Origin: Ascarosepion bandense
Lineage: Eukaryota; Mollusca; Cephalopoda; Sepiida; Sepiidae
Assembly: GCA_037127315.1 (NCBI GenBank)
Contig: JBBBDQ010001616.1
Location: 1,451,001-1,515,000, forward strand
Length of the DNA stretch: 64,000 bases
Direction: 5' to 3'
Shown here piece after piece: positions 31,084-41,514 of the stretch. The position numbers and the translations under genes were made by a program. A model generated the notes under the pieces. That model was not told where the DNA came from. It was given only the letters and a program-made list of their open reading frames with translations, and did not search any database. Within the stretch, counting starts at the first letter, position 1. Every line of letters starts with the position of its first letter.

Positions 31084-31405
31084 GCCGAGGTTTGAATTCC
31101 TTGCATTCACTTACGCACAAATACCCTTGGGAAACATATTAATCCTTCTCTTCCCTACCGCAGAAAGCAAACGCAAACAACTGTGAGATAATATTCTGCC
31201 TAGTCAGTCATGTCTCTTTCGAGACATGATCGCCCAAAGCATGTATCACGTATGACACTTAACTAACCTTTTGCGTTGTGATGCAGTGGATATCGACTCG
31301 GAACGACAAATCGGAGAGCTGAGCTCGAATTCCAGTTGAATTCCTTGAATTCACTTACGCACAAATATCCTTGGGAAAGATATTAAGCCGTCTCTTTCCT
31401 ACCGC
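31084..31405 (+). mobile_element. Two partial tRNA-derived SINEs in tandem
   Basis: 31084-31265 has the body and the tail (CACGTATGACACTTAACTAA). 31273-31405 has a complete tRNA-like head (GTTGTGATGCAGTGGATATC, GAGCTCGAATTCCAG) and body up to ACCGCAGTAAG. Together they resemble one SINE permuted about the tail. Confidence 0.85.
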
Positions 31406-31414
31406 AGTAAGTCA

Positions 31415-31735
31415 ATATTATTGGAGATGCTGTCAACAACGGGACAGCCGGGAAAGAAGGGGGAGCGGTAGAGGAAGATGAGATAGCTAACTGAGCTTAG
31501 TAGGAAGAGACGGAAACACATATGAGAATGATCTATGGATTCAAGAGAGATCACCCTAGCTAGAGGGAGGCGTTCAATGACGTAAACACCAAGCCCATGC
31601 ATGTGGACATCGGAGTCCTTCGTGAAGAAGGGAAGGTAACCATGGACATAGAATTCAGAAGAGAGGATAGAAGGATCAAGGTTAGCTTCGCAGAGGGCTA
31701 GGATATCAGGTGAATTGAAATATTTTAATTGGACT
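31415..31735 (-). pseudogene. CR1/Jockey-like LINE AP-endonuclease domain fragment
   Basis: The minus strand reads FNSPDILALCEANLDPSILS, then SEFYVHGYLPFFTKDSDVHM, HGLGVYVIERLPLARVISLE and HMCFRLFLLSSVSYLIFLYR SPFFPGCPVVD. CEANL...GY...GLGVYV...LYRSP is the APE-type endonuclease signature of LINE ORF2, the region that nicks target DNA. It is open for about 107 residues but isolated from its RT. Fits as the missing upstream part of the RT-bearing LINE at 33.9-35.9 kb. Confidence 0.8.
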
Positions 31736-32200
31736 TTTGGTTTTGTTTTATATATAGTGTTAAGTTATGATAGTTTTTGCATTATTTTTGCTGATAAAAG
31801 GGATTTTGACAAACAGCTTTTTTGTAGTAAAGTGCTCGATATCGCGGTGAAGATAGAGCGTTGATAGTTTTAGCGCAAAAAAATTGTCACTTTAACTGAG
31901 CAGATTCGTGCCGAATTTGAAGATTCGTGAGGAGATATTTATGATGTCGCCATTCATTGAGGCTGTCAGGTGTAACGGTATGAAAACATCACACAGTGTC
32001 GTATATGTTTTTGTAACTTATATATATATATAACTGGGTGCTGTCTGTTAAATCATAACCTGTACATATACCTGTTTCAGCTTTCACCCTGGTTGGGTTC
32101 AGCCGGCTTCCTCTCAAGCGATAGAAAAAGACTCGTTGTGATTTGTTTAAGAGCAGGGTCCCAAGTCCTACCCTGTATAGACCTCAGACATTTTAATTAT
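31736..32200. other. Unclassified AT-rich spacer
   Basis: No gene recognised; a short (TA)n lies near 32018-32032. Confidence 0.5.
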
Positions 32201-32320
32201 CCCGCAACAGGTTGCCAATACCTGCTGCGGTAGACTGGTTGCCAGCCAAGGCTATAGAACCCAATCTGTCCTGTTATTTAACGAGGGAAGGGACGGATTA
32301 ATAACTTTCGCAACGGTATT
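32201..32320 (-). mobile_element. tRNA-derived SINE, internal fragment
   Basis: CCCGCAACAGGTTGCCAATA, GCGGTAGACTGGTTGCCAGC, GGCTATAGAACCCAATCTGT and CGGATTAATA are the body of the SINE family on the minus strand. Head and tail are missing. Confidence 0.8.
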
Positions 32321-32544
32321 AGCGTAAAAAAACAATCATCTATAAATAAAAACAACACGTCTCACCTTGTCTACGTCACAACTCGTAACCATTTGTCTAC
32401 GTTACCTTGTCTACGTCACCATTTTTTCTACCTACCCTGATGTTGACTTCAGACCCGAATCAGCCAACATGTTCCTGCCAGTGTAAAATTAAGCAAACTG
32501 AGTCATCTTCAAGAGCGACTCAGTATGCTCATGTCTCAGCATTA

Positions 32545-33440
32545 TACAGCCACTGTTGTGCAGAAGGTTAAATAAAAGGAAAGTTATGAAAACGAGTGAC
32601 AGGTTATAGGGGGTGTCAGGAAATGGGTAAGAGAGAATGAGAATATTGATGAGAGTGGACGGAGAAAAGAGCATGAGAGAGAGAGAGGATGCAAGTTAGT
32701 GAGATAGGAGATTACTACCAACTTTACATTTGAATTCTTGGAGATTGTAGCTGTCGGGAAAGCAAGTAATTGGAAGGGAATTCCACAGGCAGGAAGTGCG
32801 AGAAAAGAAGCTGATGTAGTAGAATTTGCGTTTACATATTATTGGTTACACAGTAAAAAGGTGGGACTAGTTGCTAATCTTGTGGCTTGAGTAAATCCGT
32901 ATGTAAGGTGCACCAGTGAGCTAAATTCATCAGAGCAGAAGCCGTGAAAGTATTTGTAGAAGAGACACAGGGAAGCCACACTGTGCCGGTGAGAAAGTGA
33001 CTGTATCCGAGCTGGAAAGTCAAGATCGATCACATTGCAGATTCTCCGTTGAATTTTGTAAAGGACCCCTAGGTGGATAACAGAAGCACCAGACCAGCTA
33101 TGGCAGCAGTATTCAGAGCACGGGCGAATGGTAGATTTGTGTATGTGCAGGATTGTTTCAGCTGGTAGAAATTTCTTGTCCCTACACAGAGAACAGACTT
33201 TCTTAGCAGCAAATTTAGCTATGTGTTCTACCTAGACATTCCACCTGAGTTCTGTTGTAAGAGTTTATCCGAGGAGGCGCAGTGTTTTACTTTCAGGGAG
33301 ACAAGCCTGTTCCATGATAATAGGGAGCAGGAGCGACTGTCTGTGATGGTTAATAGATAGCAGCTTTGTTTTAGAAGCATTAAAATTTAGGAGCCCCTTC
33401 TTTGCAATATTTACGTACAATGACCGAAACCCATAGAATA
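32545..33440 (-). pseudogene. CR1/Jockey-like LINE, RT C-terminal third
   Basis: Minus-strand pieces read LLNFNASKTKLLSINHHRQS (33265-33400), QACLPESKTLRLLG, IDLDFPARIQSLSHRHSVAS, LCLFYKYFHGFCSDEFSSLV, HLTYGFTQATRLATSPTF, then the SFFSRxSRLW region near 32790 and the 3' UTR to 32545. Frame changes break it repeatedly. It is the same family as 33881-35945 and 49505-50650. Confidence 0.85.
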
Positions 33441-33815
33441 TGTCAACACAGATGAGGAAAATTTCCGAACAATGTACATAGTGTAAATTACTTACAATAC
33501 CATATCTCATATATATAGACACATATTGAAGGTGAATATGGCAACAAAGATGAGGACAACAGTCCGAACAATGTAAATAGTGTAAATAATTACAATACCT
33601 CATCTCAGAAATATAGACACATATTGAAGGTGAATATGGCAACAAAGATGAGGACGACAGTCCAAACAATGTAAATAGTGTAAATAATTACAATCCCTCA
33701 TCTCAGAAATATAGACAGATCTTGAAGAAAGTTGGAGCGTACAACGTCGTGAATATGACAACAATGATAAGAACAAGTCTGAACTGTGTAGATAGCGCAA
33801 ATAATTACAATACCT
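33440..33815. repeat. About 98-bp tandem array, 3-4 copies
   Basis: AATGTAAATAGTGTAAATAA with ATATAGACACATATTGAAGG and ATATGGCAACAAAGATGAGG recurs with AATGT at about 33471, 33570 and 33668, plus a diverged unit near 33787. Minus-strand frames (YCNYLHYLHCSDCCPHLCCH) arise from it and are not genes. Confidence 0.9.
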
Positions 33816-33880
33816 CATCGTTTTTTTGATTTTTTTTTTGGGGGGGGGGTTGTTTGTTATTTTTTGTTTTTGTTTTATTC

Positions 33881-35945
33881 GTAATCGTTTCACCCTAAGC
33901 AAGGCATTACTGCCACTGGTGTGCAGGGGTTACATAAGAGGAGGGTGACGAGAAAAAGTAACAGGTCTCAAGAGTGTCTTAGAATAGTAATAGAAGGAAG
34001 GAAACACTGGTGTGAAGAGAGCTGCATGAGAGTAGAGCGGTAAGATAGAAGAACAAGATACAGGGAGTGTCGGGGAAAGGATGGGAGTCAAGGAGATAAG
34101 AGATGGAAGTTGACGTTGTATTTTAAACTCTTCGAGATTGTAGCTATCAGGGAAGCAAGAATACGGAAGGGAGTTCCACAGGCGAGAAGTGCGAGAAAAA
34201 ACTGATAGAGTAAAAGTTGCAGTTACATTTGATTGTTCTCAATGTAAAAGGGCGAGATCTAGTTGCCAGTCGAGTAGCTCGAGTAAATTTGTGTAGGGGG
34301 GGGTCACCAGGGAGCTAAGCTCGTCGGAGTAGAAACCGTGAAATTTGTAGAAGAGACAAAAGTAAGCAGCATTTCTTCAGTGAGAAAGTGACTGGATTAT
34401 TGCCACCAGGTCGGAATCGATTACATTGCAGATTCGCTTTTGGATTTTTGTCGAGAACCCGGAGATGAATAGCAAAGGCACCCGAATACATATAACAGCA
34501 GTATTCAATGCACGGGCAGATGGTAGATTTGTATACGTCCAAGATGAATTCAGGCAAGGAAAAACTTCCTGGACCGACACAGTGACCCGACATTCCTAGC
34601 AGTAGATTTAGCTATTGATCCAATGTAGTCGTCCCACTTGATGTCGGCTTTGAGAGTTAGGCCACAGAGGCGCAGTTTATTGCTTTCAGAGAGACTAGCC
34701 TGACCCATGCTAATTGGGGGTAGGAAAGATGGTCTATGGTGGTTAAAGGATACCAGCTTCATTTTCGAAGCATTAAAATTTACGAGCCATTTCTTATCTC
34801 AATACACCACAGATTGGATGTCCTTTTGAAAATCAGCAACGACAGATTTCTAATCGAGGCGAGAATAAATGGTGTCGTCAGCGTAGATGCCTACTTGGGA
34901 TCTGATTACATCGTTGATGGATATCAGAGAAGCGTAGGACCTATGATAGAGCTTTGAGAGGCACCCGCATTCGTATGATAGGACTTGGAAGCATGTCCGT
35001 TCAATACCACCTTCATTACGCGATTTGATGGGAATGATTAGATTAAATCAAACAAGCATACAGTTATAACATTAACCCTGTAGCTTGCGCAGAAGGCCAG
35101 CGTGCCAGACTGTCAAATACTTTGGAGATATCCAGGGCAATAGCTCCAGCTTCGACGTTCTTGTCGAGAGCCTAGTATATGTACGCTGTGACGGTCGTTA
35201 GCATATCAGCGGTAGACCTGGAGAATCTGTGAGCTGTGAGATATTGAACCACTTCAGCACTGATAATAGCCTCGGTAGGAGATGATATATCAATATTTAA
35301 TGAGGGTTCTTCAGGATTCTATAAAACTAGAACCACGGGTGAGGACTTCCATCGGTCAGGAAAGCACGAAGTAGGGAGGTAGTAGTTGTAGAGTTTAGTG
35401 AGAACAGAAGAGAGTTCAGGGGCACATTTTTTTCATGACGATGACTGGGATTCCGTTAACTCCGCTCGCCTTAGGAGGGGGGTCAAGCTTTGAAATTATG
35501 TGAGAGACCAACGAGGAGTAATATAAACATCACTCAGCTAACCCTCAGTTCTAGGCTGAAAGTTGGGTGCGGATACTTCAGACGAATCGGCCTTGTCTGC
35601 TTAAGCTGTAAGGACATCAAATTTATTGATTAAAGGATGGATTGAAGGTTTGCTGTAGATTAGCACACAGAGCCGTCAGTAGTCCTTAGTTCCAAACATG
35701 CGGGATGCTACACACTGCTTCATTTTATTAGCAAACAACAGCCCAGCATCATTTAGGACTCGCTTACATTCACTGCGTACAGAGACAAAAAAGTGAAAAC
35801 ACCACTATTAAAATCTGAGGAGAAGAAAGAAAGCCGAGAACCCCTTCCTAATCATAGAGCAAGGGATGAGCCTCTAGCCCTGTTCAAAAAAAGGTGAGGA
35901 GTATGAACCGGGCGATAGTAAGGTCTATCCACTCCAATTTAAAAA
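33881..35945 (-). pseudogene. CR1/Jockey-like LINE with most of the reverse transcriptase
   Basis: The most complete copy of this family. Minus-strand translation in shifting frames gives, from the N-terminal side: PPKASGVNGIPVIVMKKCAP, ELSSVLTKLYNYYLPTSCFP, AIALDIS, then VGIYADDTIYS with the catalytic YADD at 34874-34885. The SVVDxxKKWLVNFNA-equivalent follows, then LVSFNHHRPSFLPPISMGQA, LCGLTLKADIKWDDYIGSIA, EFILDVYKSTICPCIEYCCY and the SFFSR.SRLWNSLP region near 34160. The 3' UTR and poly-A end at 33881. Many frameshifts and stops; no endonuclease domain attached. Confidence 0.88.
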
Positions 35946-35962
35946 TAAGTTAAGAAAAACAG

Positions 35963-36265
35963 AATGTGCGTTGTGGTGCAGTGGATATCAACTCGGAACG
36001 AGAGATCAGGATGCCGAGTTCGAATTCCAGTTGAATTCGTTGCATTCACTTACGCACAAATACCCTTCGGGAAGGTATTAATCCGTCTCTTCTCTCCAGT
36101 TATGGGTTAAATAATAGAGCAGATTGGGTTCTATAGCCTTGGCTGACAACCACTCTACCGCAGAAAGCAACGGCAACCTACTGCGGGATAAACTTCTGCC
36201 CAGTCAGTCATGCCTGTTTCGAGACATAATCGCTCAAAGCGTGTATCATGTATGGCACTTGACTG
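35963..36265 (+). mobile_element. tRNA-derived SINE, full length
   Basis: Complete head GTGCGTTGTGGTGCAGTGGA with A box, GAACGAGAGATCAGGATGCC, B box GAGTTCGAATTCCAG, intact body, tail GTATCATGTATGGCACTTGA. It lies just outside the 5' end of the LINE on its left. Confidence 0.93.
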
Positions 36266-36600
36266 AAGAAAAACAGATTTACTAGGTTTATTTGGTTAAA
36301 TTCGGGTGAACCCTTACCTGTCACTGCAAAAGAATTTTAACATACCTTTCCACGTGAGAATAAACATTCACGTAAGAATGTCTTAAAAATATTTGTGCTA
36401 CAAAATGTCTACAATCAAAACATCAAGAGCTGAGAGCGAAATATTACATTTCAAAATTTACGCAAATGCTTTACAGAAAATATTTTAAAATTCCACGTCC
36501 AGAAAAAGGAAATATAGGTTCAATTACAGCGTAACAGAGAAGAAATCCACTCACTTCCATTGGAATATTAACTGACTTGAGTGAAACTCAAAATTCATCA
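36266..36600. other. Dispersed unclassified repeat
   Basis: ATGCTTTACAGAAAATATTT, AATATAGGTTCAATTACAGC and GAAGAAATCCACTCACTTCC recur in altered form at 40590-40695. No coding potential. Confidence 0.5.
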
Positions 36601-36605
36601 TAGTG

Positions 36606-36609
<4 letters not shown>

Positions 36610-36651
<42 letters not shown>

Positions 36652-36676
36652 TTATTATTATTATTATTGATCCTAT

Positions 36677-36733
<57 letters not shown>
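36610..36733. repeat. (TA)n/(ATT)n compound microsatellite
   Basis: Two TA runs, each followed by ATT repeats, flank GATCCTATTATATA. Poly-Ile/Tyr/Asn frames across it are artefacts. Confidence 0.95.
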
Positions 36734-37172
36734 GTAAATCATCGAGCTTTATATTCGACCTCAACAGAATGCAGAAAGCACTGCTGAGGTCGAATATAAA
36801 GCTCGATGATTTATTTATTAATCGTTCAAATCCTCCTACTACTTGAATTATATCTCTGTGCTTCAACCACGTAACTCGCTATGGATTTAGCGGCTTGGTT
36901 GGAGAAGTCGTGGCTTGGAGAGGCACTATTCTATGAGCAAAGTTCGTGAGGAGCGGCGAACTTCATCGAGCCTAATTCGTTACCTCTTCGTCACCAGGGT
37001 CCGTGGTACAGTTGGTATGACATCAGCTTAATAACCTAACTGGTAGTGGATGCGCACTGCTGAAGAGTCCCACATATAGGACGAAACGGCCGTCCAGTGC
37101 TTTCTGCATTCTGTTGAGGTCGAATATAAAGCTCGATGATTTACTTAATAATTGTTCAAACCCTACTTGAGT

Positions 37173-37175
<3 letters not shown>
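36726..37175 (+). mobile_element. Penelope-like pseudo-LTR: tandem copy with inverted leader
   Basis: A unit of about 310 bp runs from CTGAGGTCGAATATAAAGCT (36784) to the hammerhead cleavage site (37094). It is followed by a second, 3'-truncated unit from CAGTGCTTTCTGCATTCTGT (37095) to about 37175. Before the first unit, 36726-36783 is the reverse complement of 37095-37152 and stops exactly at the cleavage-site base. Tandem pseudo-LTRs with a foldback end are a known PLE layout. Confidence 0.85.
37048..37111 (+). ncRNA. Type I hammerhead ribozyme, near-canonical
   Basis: Stem I: GGATGC/GCATTC (one G-U) and GCACTG/CAGTGC, with TTTCT unpaired on the 3' side. Core CTGAAGA (37060-37066). Stem II GTCC/GGAC with loop CACATATA. 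GAAA (37083-37086). Minimal stem III AC/GT around GGCC, and cleavage triplet GTC with the scissile bond after 37094. Every universally conserved core base is present. The stem II region closely resembles that of Schistosoma and PLE hammerheads. Expected role: self-cleavage of PLE RNA at each pseudo-LTR junction. Confidence 0.93.
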
Positions 37176-37183
<8 letters not shown>

Positions 37184-37232
<49 letters not shown>

Positions 37233-37280
37233 GATTTGAACAAACAACACATTTATTTTTAGACCTTAGACACCTACTTG

Positions 37281-37329
<49 letters not shown>
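37184..37329. repeat. (TA)n(GT)n and (TA)n microsatellites
   Basis: (TA)n(GT)n spans about 37173-37230 and (TA)n 37283-37329. The short segment between shares AATTATATAT and TTAGAC words with the flanks. Confidence 0.95.
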
Positions 37330-37333
<4 letters not shown>

Positions 37334-37491
37334 CACGTCTTTTATTTTTAAACCTTAGACATCTTTTGGTCAACACTTATTCATAGGTTATTCGTTGGCA
37401 CTTATAACAATACATGGGACACAAAAATTCAAATGTTAACTGCAAAAGAAGGAAAGTTGGAGCTCGTTTAAAATTAAACTTATTCAAATAA

Positions 37492-37803
37492 TTGGAACGT
37501 AAAGTCGGTGTAAACGACAGCTCCACAAGTGTATCACAAAATGTCCCCGTTCGTTCCAGTAATCTTGGACTTAGTACAAGGCCTACTCAGGCCGTCCAGG
37601 AGTCGGCTATTGGTCAACACTTGTTGAACAATCAGGATTGTACCTCCATGTATGAGGACATTTTGTTCTCTCTCCTGCATAGTGCTCATTATTTGCGTGT
37701 TGTTGAAGCAATGTATTTGAAATTACATCGTCCCAGTTTGTGCAGGCAGAAGGACCACTTTATACGATGGTTGAGACTTTTGGAAAGACTGAGTTTTTTT
37801 TAG
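37492..37803 (+). pseudogene. GIY-YIG-type tail of a retroelement (PLE-like)
   Basis: The 103-residue frame has SAIGQHLLNNQDCTSMYEDI, LFSLLHSAHYLRVVEAMYLK and HRPSLCRQKDHF. SAxGxHLLxN.xCxxxY ... L.xLExxYI ... P.LCxQK is the C-terminal half of retroelement GIY-YIG nucleases. The N-terminal part with the GIY and YIG strands is missing. It lies on the same strand as, and 320 bp after, the hammerhead-bearing pseudo-LTR, but the link between the two is not proven. Confidence 0.6.
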
Positions 37804-37872
37804 TTTCTAATTTTATCTACTCTTGAATTTCTCGTTTCTGTGGGTACAAGTCTTTGTTTATATATATATATA

Positions 37873-38160
37873 TACTCCAACAGTTTCTTTTCTCGCACTT
37901 CCCGACTGTAAAATTCCCTTCCACATGACTACTTCCCCGACGGCTACAATCTCCAGGAGTTTAAATGGAAGGTCAATAGACACCTCCTAACAAACTAACT
38001 CGCTTCCATTCTTTCAAACACTCTTCCCATCCTCCCAACTATCTATCACCCCCCTTCTGACATTTTCTATATCTAACCACTCTTTATATTTGCTTTCCCC
38101 TATGTAGCCCCAAGCGCAATAGTGGCAGTGGAATGCCTTGTTTGGGGTGAAACGATTATA
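37873..38160 (+). pseudogene. CR1/Jockey-like LINE 3' end
   Basis: CTCCAACAGTTTCTTTTCTC, CTTCCCGACTGTAAAATTCC, GGCTACAATCTCCAGGAGTT, then UTR and CTATGTAGCCCCAAGCGC with CCTTGTTTGGGGTGAAACGA at the end. Confidence 0.85.
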
Positions 38161-38968
38161 TATATATAAGACAAGATGTTTGTCTGTCTGTCTGTCTGTC
38201 TGTATGTATGTATGTATGTTCTTTATACAAATCTACAATTCTTATCCGGTTCTCACCAAATTTCACACAAATATTCTTCAGGCTTCGGGTCAGGTCATGG
38301 GCTACACATTTTTCCCGATTTTCCCCAATATCAGAAACCGATACCCCGATATCCGATCAGGTATGATCAAGATCAGGATTTCAGCCCTTTTATCGGGGTT
38401 CTTGTTTCAGAATTTGCTCTTATTTAGTAAAATTATAGTAGATCTTCTCAGACGACTCATTTTCCCCGATATCGGAAATCGATACTCCCGATATTCTATC
38501 GAATCTGATTTAAAACAGATATTCAGCCATCAATATGGCTCATTTTCTCCAATTGTACTCCAAATGGGTACGATAAGTTTTCATGGACTTACTTAGGTTA
38601 TTTTATCCTTGGATTACTTATTTGACTCCGATATTGGATATCATATCGGGTCTGATCAAAATCAGGTTTTCAGCCGTTTTATCTTGGTTTTTATTTCGGG
38701 TTTTGCTCTAAGTATAATTGTAGTTCTTAGTCTGAACAATGATACCATTTACCCAGAGGACTTATTTAGCCTTCAAAATTCAGTTTGCAACGGAAAACTT
38801 ATTTGACATTGATACCGGAAATCAAAAATTGACTTACATGCATTCATTTTCCTTTCAATTTACGGTTTCGCTTTAACTGGAAACTACTATTGCTTTTTAG
38901 TCTTTCGTGCCAACGTCCAAAGAGTCTGAGCTCCAGGACCATGGCTTAGTTTTAAAGCTTTCATGACA
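38158..38968 (+). mobile_element. Helitron-like non-autonomous element (family 2), 3' end lost
   Basis: Starts (TA)n AAGACAAGATGTTTGTCTGT with CTGT/GTAT repeats. Shares GGGTTTTGCTCTAAGTATAA, GTAGTTCTTAGTCTGAACAA, CGGTTTCGCTTTAACTGGAA and GCCAACGTCCAAAGAGTCTG with 24889-25352. It stops at TTTCATGACACC where the hammerhead foldback begins, so the usual CTAG end is missing. Its middle (CCCCGATATCGGAAATCG) is repeated. The 152-residue frame is not a known protein. Confidence 0.6.
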
Positions 38969-38972
38969 CCTA

Positions 38973-39148
38973 ATAATCATATAATTATGAATTAAAAGTA
39001 CATTGGGACACGGAAATTTCTGTGTTTAGATAGAATGTAAATCATTTTCACAACCAACATTCAACATTGCCTGATGACGAGATTCTATCTCGAAACATAG
39101 AAATTTCCGTGTCCCAATGTACTTTTAATTCATAATTATATGATTATA
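38973..39148. repeat. Foldback with hammerhead-like core (PLE end)
   Basis: Left arm 38973-39033 and right arm 39085-39148 are inverted copies (ACATTGGGACACGGAAATTT against AAATTTCCGTGTCCCAATGT, ATAATCATATAATTATGAAT against its complement). The spacer carries the ribozyme 5' half. Confidence 0.85.
39064..39120 (+). ncRNA. Type I hammerhead ribozyme, one atypical pair
   Basis: Stem I ACATTG/CAATGT (39064-39069 with 39115-39120), CTGATGA (39071-39077), stem II GAGA/TCTC, GAAAC (39092-39096), stem III ACA/TGT enclosing AGAAATTTCCG-like loop, cleavage GTC after 39113. Next to the core there is a C-C opposition at the base of stem I and another at the base of stem II. Activity would probably be reduced or nil. 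Confidence 0.6.
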
Positions 39149-39244
39149 CTAAGCTCTACAATATTTATTGTATTGAGCACTGTTTATAAAAAAATAAATG
39201 CCAGAGAACTCAAAATCCTAAAACTTTGAGTCCTCTTTACCTGG

Positions 39245-39301
<57 letters not shown>
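39245..39301. repeat. (GATA)n microsatellite
   Basis: About 57 bp of GATA repeats directly adjoining the truncated tRNA-like/hammerhead element. Confidence 0.97.
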
Positions 39302-39508
39302 CTCTAGCATCTACGCATCGTTCATTCAGCAGTGAATTAGAAAACTCTCAGCTATTGGCGTGTATAATGATAATATACACGCTAAAACGTATGCCTCCTT
39401 CTGCCGAGCGCCCATAGATCAGATATAGAATCGCAGACTGACGCCAAATAGGTCGGGTTTCAATCTTGGGTTAAAAGCAATCGGATGTCTAACCGTACTG
39501 ATGAGCTG
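39301..39508 (+). mobile_element. tRNA-like/hammerhead element, truncated at both ends
   Basis: ACTCTAGCATCTACGCATCG, GCGTGTATAATGATAATATA, CGAGCGCCCATAGATCAGAT, GGTCGGGTTTCAATCTTGGG and CGGATGTCTAACCGTACTGA match the family. The copy stops after CTGATGAGCTG, so only the 5' half of the ribozyme remains. Confidence 0.75.
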
Positions 39509-39544
39509 AGTAACATATCACATATCACATCTCGTTTTTATGCA

Positions 39545-39951
39545 ATAACTAGTAGTATAGCCCGAGGCTGCTCGGATGTAATGAAAGCTTTAAAACTAAT
39601 CCATGGTCCTGGAGCTCAGACACTTTGGATGTTGGCAAGAAAGACTAAAAAGCAATAGTTGTTTCCAGTTAAAGCGAAACCATAGACTGAAAGTTAAATG
39701 AATGGATGTAAGTCAAATTTTGATTTCCTGGTATTGATATCAAATAAGATTTTCGTCGTAAACTGAATTGTGTAAGCTAAATAAGTCATCTGAGTAAATG
39801 GTATCATGGCTGAGACTCAGAACTACAATTATACCTACTTAGAGCCAAACCCGAAGCAAAAACTAAAATAAAAGGGCTGAAAAAGATACAGGCATACAGG
39901 CAGATAAACAGACACACACACAAATATCTTGCCTTATATATATATATATAC

Positions 39952-39988
<37 letters not shown>

Positions 39989-40430
39989 ATCGATTTTCTG
40001 CACTATTGTAAGAACTGCAACCTTGAAACTTCTGAATATCGTTTCTTATGTCTTTGTCTATGAGTGTATCAAATTTGATTAAAATCGGACCACTCGGTCC
40101 TAGGAACTTCAGCATTTAATCCTAAGAATATCTAAACGTCTAAAGAAAAAAAAACTATATTGATCCAATATAGCAGACAGATAACTAGCGAGAGAGAAAA
40201 TCCGCCTGGCACAAAGTATAAATATCGATTTTCGATATTTATCAGAGGTACCTCGACAGAAAACCTAGCTAAGAACACTCTCAGACGCTTATAGTACAAC
40301 TGTGTAAATTTTCAAGAAAATCGGTTCAGCCGTTTTGGAGTCTATAGGTAACGGACACAGACATACACACATACACACACACGCACATACATACACACAC
40401 ACAGAGACAAAGTTCCATTTATAAATAAGT
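39545..40430 (-). mobile_element. Helitron-like element (family 2), minus strand, with internal insert
   Basis: The minus strand ends CTACTAGTT after CATCCGAGCAGCCTCGGGCT, the family 3' hairpin region. It starts in (GT)n TCCGTTACCTATAGACTCC near 40345-40400. The block GCCAACATCCAAAGTGTCTG to GGCAAGATATTTGTGTGTGT matches 24889-25352. A 110-bp segment at 40112-40222 interrupts it (see the direct repeat). Confidence 0.65.
40112..40222. repeat. 110-bp direct repeat, copy 1 (copy 2 at 40931-41040)
   Basis: GCATTTAATCCTAAGAATAT, CTAAACGTCTAAAGAAAAAA, ATTGATCCAATATAGCAGAC and GAGAAAATCCGCCTGGCACA occur in both copies with about two differences. It includes the palindrome ATATTGGATCAATAT complement. 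Confidence 0.9.
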
Positions 40431-40930
40431 TTAGATATATACTCGTATACAAAAGAGAGAGGTAGGGGAAAGACAAGCCGAAAAATTTACCCTGAACCAG
40501 AGTCATTACGTAGAATTTCTAAGAAAAAATAAATTAAGCCAATCACGATCAAAATGTGACTGTCAAGACATCAAGGACTGAGTACGAAATTTACGCAAAC
40601 GCTTTACAGAAATTATTTTAAAATTAATTGTAAGTTCAGAAAAATAAAAAATAGGTTCAATTGCAGCTCACCAGAAAAGAAATCTACTTCCATCACCACA
40701 AAAATATCGACAATTAGAATCGGGCCCCACATAGCATGACATAGGGATAACGAATGGAGCAAAATGTTGTTTCACTTGTGTTCCATTGATCGAAAACAGT
40801 CTCAGAATAAAAGATGTGATTAAGTGTTTTTATAGTAAAACATAGCAGAATAACACTGTCAAGGATTTGAACGAGATTTAGGAAACATTTTTCTGTGGCA
40901 ATAGTTACTGTTGGTAATAATATTATACGC

Positions 40931-41040
40931 ATTTAATCCTAAGAATATCTAAACGTCTAAAGAAAAAAAAACTATATTGATCCAATATAGCAGACAGATA
41001 ACTAGCCAGAGAGAAAATCCGCCTGGCACAAAATATAATT
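40931..41040. repeat. 110-bp direct repeat, copy 2
   Basis: Nearly identical to 40112-40222. Copies are 819 bp apart in the same orientation. 41041-41500 has no gene. Confidence 0.9.
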
Positions 41041-41514
41041 AAGAGAGAAAGACCGCCCACATAGTCACCAAAAAAAAAAAAAAAACATGAGTGAAAATCG
41101 AATTTTTAAACAAATAAATATGTACAGAAGTTCTATCTACTTGCGAAAAAGCTGTTTAGGAAAATTGTCAAGCTTACGAGTAACCGTCAATATACTTAAG
41201 GCACTCAAAATAAATTGCAATATGTAGCATTTGAATATTTATAAATGCAATTTGGTTAGTCGTTAAGCAGAGGCCAGTAGCCCTGCGGAAAGCAGTGAAT
41301 AGTTCAAGAGAAACGCAGTGTGTGTCAGACGTCCAGCAACGGCATCAATTTAAGTCCCCGAACAATGTTCAAAAAATGCACTGGGACATCAGAAAAGAAT
41401 AGATTATTTATACATTGTCAGCTCATCCTGTTGGCATTTAAAGAAGTTCACTCCTTCCGGTAGGATAATGTTTAGCGAAGCAATTTAATAAACTTACTAC
41501 TGAACGACTTCGGC

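Noticed and set aside
36551..36866. Poly-Asn/Ile/Tyr frames
   Set aside because: Translation of (ATT)n and (TA)n tracts.
38138..38596. 152-residue frame starting MFGVKRLYIYK
   Set aside because: Lies wholly in the Helitron-like repeat; the repeated PDIGNRY/PDIRNRY words derive from internal DNA repeats.
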